Assembly: GCA_011682595.1 (NCBI GenBank)
Contig: JAACEH010000059.1
Span: forward strand, 1 to 8,156
Source of the DNA: Anaerolineaceae bacterium
GTDB taxonomy: Bacteria > Planctomycetota > Phycisphaerae > FEN-1346 > JAACEH01
Length of the DNA stretch: 8,156 nucleotides
Direction of reading: 5' to 3'
The notes under the pieces are model-generated. The model was not told the origin of the DNA, searched no databases, and saw only the letters and a program-made list of their open reading frames with translations. Position numbers and translations under genes: made by a program. Shown here in pieces: positions 1 through 5,492 of the stretch. Each line of letters begins with the position of its first letter. Positions within the stretch are counted from its first letter, which is position 1.

Positions 1-769
1 CGGGCAGCCCGGCCGCCTCGAAGCCCAGGCCGACGGCCACGCCCTTTATGGCCTGAATGCCCATCAGGGCCGCCGCCAGCCGGGCGTCCAGCCGCCGGTC
101 GGCCGCAACGTGCGAGCCGAGCCCCGGAGGAACGTTCCAGGCCATCACCTCGACAATGCCTCCCAGCGTGTCGCCCGCTTCGCCGGCGGCGCGAATGGCG
201 GCCATCATCTTCTTGTCGGCCGCCGGGTCCAGCGTATAGAGCGGACTCTTATTGCGCAGGCGAACACAGGACGAACGGGCGGGCCGCCTGGCGGCCGCGA
301 CGCCGCCGACCGAGACGACGTGCCCGAAGACCTCGATGCCGGTTTCGCTCAGCAGCGAACGGACGAAGCTCCCGGCCGCCACGCGCCCGGCGGTCTCCCG
401 GGCGCTGGCTCGTTCGAGAATGTTTCGCATGTCGCGGTCCAGGTACTTCAGGGCCCCGGCCAGGTCGCCGTGGCCGGGACGGGGATGGCTGACGCGCGGA
501 GTCCGCTTCAGGTCGTCGATCCGGCAGTCGCGATTGGCCACCGACAGCACCACCGGGCTGCCCAGCGTAAGCCCCCGCCGCATGCCGCTCAGCACCTCAA
601 CGCGGTCGGTCTCGATCTTCATCCGTCCGCCGCGGCCGTAGCCACCCTGGCGGCGGGCCAACTCGGCGTTGACCAGCTTCAGATCGACACGAACCCCGGC
701 CGGAAAACCTTCCACAATCGCCAGCGCGGCCTTGCCGTGCGATTCGCCTGCCGTGCGATAGGTGAGCAT
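1..769 (-). CDS. aroC: Chorismate synthase (3' end cut by window edge)
   Basis: Chorismate synthase makes chorismate from 5-enolpyruvylshikimate-3-phosphate, the last shikimate-pathway step, in the cytoplasm using reduced FMN. The visible 256 residues cover roughly two thirds of a family member (usually about 360-390). Signatures appear in order: GESHG at residues 8-12, RPGHGD at 97-102 (these hold the two histidines the family uses in catalysis, H11 and H100), the serine/arginine signature [15 protein letters not shown] at 119-133, and [15 protein letters not shown] followed by [11 protein letters not shown] at 215-250. The ATG at 769 is the only sensible start: GGAAGGA lies 9 bases upstream at 779-785 and the frame is closed by a stop at 815-817. 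It lies 61 bases downstream of purC on the same strand with no clear terminator between, so the two are probably co-transcribed. The C-terminal third is outside the window. Confidence 0.97.
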   Translation of the reverse strand, partial: MLTYRTAGESHGKAALAIVEGFPAGVRVDLKLVNAELARRQGGYGRGGRMKIETDRVEVLSGMRRGLTLGSPVVLSVANRDCRIDDLKRTPRVSHPRPGHGDLAGALKYLDRDMRNILERASARETAGRVAAGSFVRSLLSETGIEVFGHVVSVGGVAAARRPARSSCVRLRNKSPLYTLDPAADKKMMAAIRAAGEAGDTLGGIVEVMAWNVPPGLGSHVAADRRLDARLAAALMGIQAIKGVAVGLGFEAAGLP

Positions 770-830
770 AGCTATAGTTCCTTCCGCTTTCGTGTTGCAG
801 GGCCGGCCGCCTCCTTATGACCGTTGACCG

Positions 831-1721
831 TTAGACGAATTGCTTCTTGGTGATCCGCTCGTAGGCCTCGACGTACCGCGAGCGGGTCTTCTCGACAATC
901 TCCTCCGGCAGGGCCGGGGCCGGCGGGGTCTTGTCCCAGTCGAGCGTCTCCAGGTAGTTGCGGACGAACTGCTTGTCGAACGACGGCTGGTCGCGACCCT
1001 CGGCATACTCGTCCAACGGCCAGAACCGCGACGAGTCGGGCGTCAGCACTTCGTCCACCAGGATCAGCTCTCCGTCAACCAGGCCCCACTCGAACTTCGT
1101 GTCGGCGATGATGATGCCCTGAGCCAGCGCGTACCGCCGGGCCTTAGTGTAGACGGCCAGCGACAGGTCGCGGAGCCGGGCGGCAAGCTCCGAGCCCACC
1201 TGGTCGCAGACCTCCTGGTAACTCATCGGCATGTCGTGGCCTTCGGTGGCCTTGGTCGAGGGCGTAAATATCGGCTCGGGCAACTCGGAGCATTGCTTCA
1301 GCCCTTCGGGCAGCTTGACGCCCGAAACGATGCGGTCCACCTGGTAGTCCTTCCATCCGCTGCCGGCCAGGTAGCCGCGGACCACGCATTCCACGGGGAC
1401 CACCTCGGCCTTGCGGACGATCATGCTTCGCCCGACGAACTGGTCGAGTCCCTGGCCGACGATCGTTTCCAGCTCCGTCCCCTCGGCGCTGATCAGGTGG
1501 TTGCTCACCGTGTCCGAGAGAAAATCGAACCAGAACAGGCTCAGCCCGGTCAGCAGGCGACCCTTGTCGGGGATGCCGTTGGGCATGATGCAGTCGAAGG
1601 CGCTGATGCGGTCCGTGGCCACCAGCAGTAGCCGGTCGCCCAGGTCGTAGACGTCGCGGACCTTACCCAGTCGTTTTTCCAGGTGCGGCAAATCTGTTGA
1701 CGTGACAACGCTTCGGGCCAC
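831..1721 (-). CDS. purC: Phosphoribosylaminoimidazole-succinocarboxamide (SAICAR) synthase
   Basis: SAICAR synthase joins aspartate to CAIR using ATP in de novo purine synthesis (cytoplasm). The product is 296 residues, normal for the single-domain bacterial and yeast-ADE1-like form. Visible signatures: GKVRDVYDLGD (19-29) and ATDRISAFD (35-43) at the nucleotide-binding end, VPVECVVRGYLAGSGW (108-123, SAICAR synthase signature 1), IADTKFEWG (205-213, signature 2) and LVDEVLTPDSSRFW (221-234). The start is a GTG at 1721, chosen because GGAAGGGAGG sits 7 bases upstream and homology begins just after it. The frame stays open upstream to 2294, but that part runs antisense through uxaE and has no family similarity. 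A TTGACA/TATCAT promoter precedes it (1776-1805). It leads the minus-strand purC-aroC unit. Confidence 0.97.
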   Translation of the reverse strand: MARSVVTSTDLPHLEKRLGKVRDVYDLGDRLLLVATDRISAFDCIMPNGIPDKGRLLTGLSLFWFDFLSDTVSNHLISAEGTELETIVGQGLDQFVGRSMIVRKAEVVPVECVVRGYLAGSGWKDYQVDRIVSGVKLPEGLKQCSELPEPIFTPSTKATEGHDMPMSYQEVCDQVGSELAARLRDLSLAVYTKARRYALAQGIIIADTKFEWGLVDGELILVDEVLTPDSSRFWPLDEYAEGRDQPSFDKQFVRNYLETLDWDKTPPAPALPEEIVEKTRSRYVEAYERITKKQFV

Positions 1722-1728
1722 GGAACAA

Positions 1729-1738
1729 CCTCCCTTCC
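1729..1738 (-). promoter_or_regulatory. Ribosome binding site of purC
   Basis: Read on the minus strand this is GGAAGGGAGG, a strong Shine-Dalgarno sequence ending 7 bases before the GTG at 1721. It decides the start of purC in favour of GTG, since no ATG is suitably placed. Confidence 0.85.
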
Positions 1739-1752
1739 GTCGAACTAAAAGG

Positions 1753-1780
1753 TTTACAACATGCCAACCCAACCTATGAT
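1753..1780 (+). promoter_or_regulatory. Predicted sigma-70 type promoter for uxaE
   Basis: On the plus strand TTTACA (1753-1758, one mismatch to TTGACA) is followed by a 16-base spacer and TATGAT (1775-1780, one mismatch to TATAAT). Transcription would begin near 1787, leaving a leader of about 68 bases before the ATG at 1855. The -10 lies in the near-palindrome CCTATGATAGG (1773-1783) that also supplies the purC -10 on the other strand. It is somewhat weaker by consensus than the purC promoter. Confidence 0.55.
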
Positions 1781-1805
1781 AGGCGGGGCGACGTGCGAGT
1801 GTCAA
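1776..1805 (-). promoter_or_regulatory. Predicted sigma-70 type promoter for purC-aroC
   Basis: On the minus strand there is a perfect -35 hexamer TTGACA (1800-1805), an 18-base spacer, and the -10 hexamer TATCAT (1776-1781, one mismatch to TATAAT). Transcription would start near 1769, giving a leader of about 48 bases before the purC GTG. The -10 overlaps the -10 of the opposing uxaE promoter. Prediction from sequence only. Confidence 0.7.
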
Positions 1806-1854
1806 GCGTGTTTGACGGGCTGGCCCTTGGGTGGCCTTTGGGGGAGAGAAAGCG

Positions 1855-3360
1855 ATGTCTCTGAAAGATGAACTCTTGCGGATGGACGGGCTGGAACTGT
1901 ACGCCGAGAGCGTGAGCCAGGCGGAGGGGATCACCTGGTTTCTGGCTCGGTCGGCGACGGCGGGCGCGGGGGGCGTGGGGAACAAGGTCGTCGGCACGGT
2001 GGGCGACGGCGGGCTGGTCGGTGACCCTGTCGGCCATCTGACCGGCCGGCCGGTTGTAGTCGGGCCCCTGAGCCACGACAATGCGGAGATGGTCCGCAGC
2101 CAATTACCGTGGACGGCGCCGCGGCTGATCGCCCTGTCCACCAGCATCGGGCTGGGAGACCGCCTGGGGCTGGCCACGCCGGGCCACCTGCGGGCCGTGC
2201 GGGGCAGCGGCCTGGCCTGCATTCTCGCCCAGCAGTCGATCCGCGAGATGACCCGCACGCGGCGGTCGCCGGAGGAGGTCATGGACTGCGCCACCTGGGG
2301 CGTTCTTCAGGAAGGGTTCCGCGACGGCTTCGGGGCCGACGCCGACCATCTTCAGCAGCCGCAGGACATCGAGGCCACGCTGGCCGCCGGGTTTACGTTC
2401 TTCACCATCGACCCCGGGGCCCAGGTGGACAACGACGCCGACACCCGGTCGGGCGACGGGCTGAAGCAGGCCTTCGCGGCGCTCGATCTTGGGGCCCTGG
2501 AATCGTCCGCCGATGAACTCATGGCCCGCTACGTGGACAAGAGGTTTCCCCTGGATGGCGGCCCAGCGGTCGCCTTTGACACCGAGGCGGTACTTCGCGC
2601 CGCGGTGAAGTACGGCGGCGCCGTGGCCCACACGGTGAAGATGTACCGCCACCTTTGCGAAAAGGCTGACCGGGAATTCGAACTCGAGATCTCGGTGGAC
2701 GAAACGCTGAGCCCGACCTCACCGGCCGAGCATTACTTCTTTGCGGCCGAGCTGCGGCGGCTTGGTGTGAAGTGGGTCTCGATGGCCCCGCGGCTGGTCG
2801 GCCGATTCGAAAAGGGGGTGGACTATATCGGCGACCTGGACACCTTCCGCGACAGCCTGGCCCGGCACGTGGCGGTCATGAGGACGCTGGGTCCGTACAA
2901 GATTTCGATCCACAGCGGCAGCGACAAGTTCAGCATTTATCCCATCGTTGCCGAACTGACCGAGGGGCTCATGCACCTGAAGACCGCGGGGACGAGTTAC
3001 CTCGAGGCCCTGCGGGCGGCGGCCGACATCGAACCGTCGCTCTTTCGCTCTATCCTCGACTTCGCCCGCCGGCGGTACGAGACCGACCGGGCGACGTACC
3101 ACGTCTCGGCCGAGGTCGATAAGGTGCCGCCGAGTTCGGACCTCGGCGATGCCGAGTTGGCGGGGCTGCTCGACGACTTCGACGCCCGCGAGGTGCTGCA
3201 CGTGACCTACGGTTCGGTGTTGACGGCCGACGGCGGCAGGCGATTTCGCGAGCCGCTCCTGGCGGCCCTCAATCGCCAGGAGCCGATCCACTATGCGGTC
3301 CTCCAGCGTCATCTCGGCCGGCACGTCCTGGGCATGACCATGACCGGAGAAGCCGTGTGA
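1855..3360 (+). CDS. uxaE: Tagaturonate epimerase UxaE family protein
   Basis: UxaE of Thermotoga maritima interconverts D-tagaturonate and D-fructuronate, letting galacturonate breakdown join the glucuronate branch. This 501-residue protein carries the blocks I recognise from that family: GLGDRLGLATPGHLRAV (99-115), AQQSIREMTRTRR (125-137), ATWGVLQEGFRDGFGADADH (146-165), FTIDPG (183-188), EISVDETLSPTSP (278-290), KGVDYIGDL (320-328), YKISIHSGSDKFSIYP (348-363), LKTAGTSYLEA (375-385) and LHVTYGSVL (448-456). The Asp/His/Glu in GADADH, SVDE and SIHSGSDK are plausible metal or substrate ligands, which is my inference. The first 95 residues are more variable. No signal peptide is seen, so it is cytoplasmic. 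Start: ATG at 1855 with GGGGGAGAG about 6-7 bases upstream; an in-frame GTG at 1831 has no comparable ribosome site. It is divergent from purC, and no other hexuronate gene is in the window. Related epimerases acting on neutral ketoses such as tagatose are known, so substrate is not settled. Confidence 0.88.
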   Translation: MSLKDELLRMDGLELYAESVSQAEGITWFLARSATAGAGGVGNKVVGTVGDGGLVGDPVGHLTGRPVVVGPLSHDNAEMVRSQLPWTAPRLIALSTSIGLGDRLGLATPGHLRAVRGSGLACILAQQSIREMTRTRRSPEEVMDCATWGVLQEGFRDGFGADADHLQQPQDIEATLAAGFTFFTIDPGAQVDNDADTRSGDGLKQAFAALDLGALESSADELMARYVDKRFPLDGGPAVAFDTEAVLRAAVKYGGAVAHTVKMYRHLCEKADREFELEISVDETLSPTSPAEHYFFAAELRRLGVKWVSMAPRLVGRFEKGVDYIGDLDTFRDSLARHVAVMRTLGPYKISIHSGSDKFSIYPIVAELTEGLMHLKTAGTSYLEALRAAADIEPSLFRSILDFARRRYETDRATYHVSAEVDKVPPSSDLGDAELAGLLDDFDAREVLHVTYGSVLTADGGRRFREPLLAALNRQEPIHYAVLQRHLGRHVLGMTMTGEAV

Positions 3361-3361
3361 T

Positions 3362-3391
3362 GGGGTGGGGGCGGGGTGGGAGCGGGGTGGG
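3362..3391 (+). other. G-quadruplex-type motif after uxaE
   Basis: Six G-tracts lie in 30 bases: 3362-3365, 3367-3371, 3373-3376, 3378-3380, 3384-3387 and 3389-3391, with loops of one base except one of three. It begins two bases after the uxaE stop codon. The plus strand carries the G-tracts, so the uxaE messenger would contain them in its 3' untranslated end. This satisfies the usual G3+ N1-7 pattern with room to spare. A role in 3'-end formation or transcription pausing is only a guess. Confidence 0.7.
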
Positions 3392-3461
3392 TCTTGTCGC
3401 AGAGCCTGGGTCCCCCTGCCGGGCAAAGGCGCTTCCGGGGCCTGCTCCGGCACTGCAATGC

Positions 3462-3470
3462 TGCTATAAT
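3462..3470 (+). promoter_or_regulatory. Predicted extended -10 promoter for the 3526-8156 gene cluster
   Basis: TGCTATAAT is a perfect TATAAT (3465-3470) with the upstream TG of an extended -10 element. At 17-base spacing the -35 position reads CTGCTC (3442-3447), a poor match, which extended -10 promoters tolerate. Transcription would start near 3477, about 49 bases before the ATG at 3526. An exact TATAAT stands out in this GC-rich sequence. Confidence 0.6.
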
Positions 3471-3525
3471 GGATCGGGCGCAGCCCAACGCGGCGCTTCG
3501 AGAAGAACAGGGGAGAGACTCACGG

Positions 3526-5073
3526 ATGCTCAAGTTTATCGTGCCGGCCGACAACGAGGGGGCGGCGGAATGGGACACCTCGACGGCCTACCTGACCGAC
3601 TCGGAGGACCAGCCGGTCCGCAGCGAAATACGCCTTCGCGGCGACACGCTCTTTTGCCGGAAGCGGGCCGAGGGCCTGGCGGCGCTGGTTCTTCCCTGGA
3701 CGGTCCCTGATTACGGCCGCGTGCTGTTGAGTACGACCCACCTGGCGGAGCGCGATCAGCCGTACAACCTGCTGGTCGAGTTGCTGCGCGGACAGGTGTT
3801 GCGTTCCTGGCGCAAGAAAGACGACTGGGGCTACGCGTACCGCGGTCCGACCCCGGAATTCTCCGCCGGGTTCGACGACGTGAAGTCCAGGATGGCCCGG
3901 GCCATGAGCCTGGCGCCCAGCTCGGCGGAAGCCAACGCCGTGGCGGCCGAGGCCCTGAAGGAAATCCTGCAACTGGGAGAGGACCTGACCCTGGAGCACG
4001 CCCGGCGGGGCCTGGTCTATCGCCGCAATCAGCGGCTGCTGGTGGACCTGGACTTCGGGTGCCGGGTCGATCTGGACTGCCGCGACAAGAGCTACCAGGA
4101 GCGGCTGTTCGAGTCGTTCAACTACGCGACGCTGCCGCTGGACTGGCGGACCGTCGAGCCGCGCGAACAGGAGTTCCAGTGGGAGCCGCTGGACTACTGG
4201 ATCGATTGGCTGGGAGCCAAGGGCATGGCCATCAAGGCCGGCCAGTTGCTGCGCTTCCGCGACTCGTGCGTTCCGGATTGGGTCTACATCTGGGAAGGCG
4301 ACTTCGACAGCATCCGCGACTACGCGTTCGAGCACGCCCTGCGCTGCGTGAAACGTTACGCCAACCGCATCGAGCACTGGGACGTGGCCACGGGCTTTCA
4401 CGTCGAGAACTGCCTGAAGTTCAGCCTCGATCAGATTATGGAAATGACGCACATGAGTGCCCGGGTGGTCAAGAAGAACGCCCCGCAGGCCACGGCCGTC
4501 CTGGACATAGTCATGCCCTGGGGCGAGTACCAGGCCTCGAACCCGCGGAGCATCTGGCCCCTCAGGTACGTCGAGATGTGCGTCAACACCGGCCTGGAGT
4601 TCGACGCCATCGGCCTGCAGATTTTCATGGGCGCCGAGGGCTACTACTGCCGCGACATCATGGACATCTCCAGCCTGCTCGATGTGTTCGGCTCGTTCGG
4701 CAAACCGCTTCACGTGACGGCGGTCGGCGTGCCCTCGGCCGTCGAGCCGGACCCGCTCGACGAGAGCCGGGGCAAGCTCGCGGTGGCCCCGGCCGGCCTG
4801 TGGCACGAGCCCTGGAGCCAGGCCACACAGAGCCGCTGGGTCGATTGTTTCTACAACATCGCCGTCGGCAAACCGTTGGTCAGGACCGTCTGCTGGACAC
4901 AGTTGAGCGATCGCCAGGGACATTTCTTTCCCCACGCCGGACTGCTCGACGCCCGACTCGAACCGAAACAGTCTTATGCAGCCATGCTCGGGATGAGGAA
5001 GGAAATCTGGCCGGAGATGGGCGTGGTCGAGCAGCCCGCCGTCGAACGGTTCGACCCCTGGGAAGAGTATTGA
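3526..5073 (+). CDS. GH10 xylanase-like protein lacking catalytic residues
   Basis: A 515-residue protein with no signal peptide. Residues 1 to about 175 form a domain I cannot assign, with a beta-rich start, YNLLVELLRGQ (80-90), and a likely helical stretch (115-165). From about 175 it follows glycoside hydrolase family 10: FNYATLPLDWRTVEP (198-212), EFQWEPLDYWIDWLGAKGMAIKAG (216-239), CVPDWV (248-253), RIEHWDV (281-287), DAIGLQIF (360-367), KPLHVTAV (393-400), and the typical end AGLLDARLEPKQSYAAM (471-487). The expected acid/base Glu in WDVVNE is Gly290 (WDVATG), and the nucleophile in ITELD is Ala399 (VTAVG); the GH10 WH pair and active-site His are also replaced. It is therefore probably not a retaining xylanase. 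I recall similar planctomycete proteins often named endo-1,4-beta-xylanase. Start: ATG 3526 with AGGGGAGAG 8 bases upstream; the frame is open from GTG 3376 but the TATAAT promoter falls inside that extension. It heads a cluster with comEA-like, uvrB and nadC. Its function is unknown. Confidence 0.8.
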   Translation: MLKFIVPADNEGAAEWDTSTAYLTDSEDQPVRSEIRLRGDTLFCRKRAEGLAALVLPWTVPDYGRVLLSTTHLAERDQPYNLLVELLRGQVLRSWRKKDDWGYAYRGPTPEFSAGFDDVKSRMARAMSLAPSSAEANAVAAEALKEILQLGEDLTLEHARRGLVYRRNQRLLVDLDFGCRVDLDCRDKSYQERLFESFNYATLPLDWRTVEPREQEFQWEPLDYWIDWLGAKGMAIKAGQLLRFRDSCVPDWVYIWEGDFDSIRDYAFEHALRCVKRYANRIEHWDVATGFHVENCLKFSLDQIMEMTHMSARVVKKNAPQATAVLDIVMPWGEYQASNPRSIWPLRYVEMCVNTGLEFDAIGLQIFMGAEGYYCRDIMDISSLLDVFGSFGKPLHVTAVGVPSAVEPDPLDESRGKLAVAPAGLWHEPWSQATQSRWVDCFYNIAVGKPLVRTVCWTQLSDRQGHFFPHAGLLDARLEPKQSYAAMLGMRKEIWPEMGVVEQPAVERFDPWEEY

Positions 5074-5089
5074 AACGAGGCGACATTTC

Positions 5090-5491
5090 ATGGACCAAGT
5101 GCAGCCCGCCGAGGCGCCCCAATCGATCTTCCTTCCCGGCGACCGGCTGGGCATAGCCGTCCTCGGGGCCGCCCTGCTGGTGGCCCTTGTCGCCGTGCTG
5201 GCCGCCGCCCGGGCGCAGCCGCTGGAGGTGACCACCCCGGCTGCGGGCGAAGCGCCGTACCGCGTGGACGTCAACCGGGCCGACTGGCCGCGGCTCAGCC
5301 TGGTGCCGGGCCTGGGCGGCGTTCTGGCCCGTCGCATCGTTGATTATCGCCGCACGCACGGGCCCTACCGGTCGCTGGAGGAGCTCGAGGGCGTCAAGGG
5401 CATCGGTAAGATCAGCCTCGAAAACGTCCGTCCGTACCTGTCCCTGGCGGCGGCGGGCGATCGAGACAAAAGGCCCCGCAGTGGACCGTGA
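5090..5491 (+). CDS. Membrane-anchored helix-hairpin-helix protein, ComEA family
   Basis: A 133-residue protein with one hydrophobic segment at about residues 20-41 (a membrane anchor or uncleaved signal), a short linker, and a ComEA-type helix-hairpin-helix domain at about 58-118. The domain starts with [18 protein letters not shown], contains [17 protein letters not shown] (83-99), and ends with [16 protein letters not shown] (102-117). These give the two hairpins, VPGLG and VKGIG, that bind the DNA backbone without sequence preference. In the family, ComEA is the extracytoplasmic receptor that hands DNA to the ComEC channel in natural transformation; many short relatives have no proven role. 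The hydrophobic segment suggests the domain lies outside the cytoplasmic membrane. Start ATG 5090 has GAGG 9 bases upstream and is 16 bases after the previous gene. No comEC or other competence gene is visible here. Confidence 0.85.
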   Translation: MDQVQPAEAPQSIFLPGDRLGIAVLGAALLVALVAVLAAARAQPLEVTTPAAGEAPYRVDVNRADWPRLSLVPGLGGVLARRIVDYRRTHGPYRSLEELEGVKGIGKISLENVRPYLSLAAAGDRDKRPRSGP

Positions 5492-5492
5492 A

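Noticed and set aside
810..816. AAGGAGG on the minus strand in the purC-aroC gap as a start signal for a small gene
   Set aside because: It lies 40 bases from the aroC ATG, no start codon follows at usable distance in an open frame, and aroC has its own GGAAGGA closer by.
110..820. 236-codon plus-strand open frame opposite aroC
   Set aside because: The minus strand encodes chorismate synthase with all its signatures, and the plus-strand frame has no recognisable content.
1722..2294. In-frame 191-codon extension upstream of the purC start on the minus strand
   Set aside because: It lies antisense to uxaE, has no SAICAR synthase similarity, and a strong ribosome site plus GTG at 1721 and a promoter at 1776-1805 place the start downstream.
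3435..3450. Hairpin CCGGGG-CCTG-CTCCGG as an intrinsic terminator for uxaE
   Set aside because: The stem is only 6 pairs with one G-T pair and is not followed by a T-tract, so it does not qualify as an intrinsic terminator.
3376..3525. Possible 50-residue N-terminal extension of the GH10-like protein from GTG 3376
   Set aside because: It would contain the G-tract region and the TATAAT promoter, has no good ribosome site, and ATG 3526 has AGGGGAGAG at proper spacing.
3520..5337. 605-codon open frame on the minus strand opposite the GH10-like and comEA-like genes
   Set aside because: Same cause: a shadow of codon bias, with no recognisable motif and two better-supported genes on the other strand.
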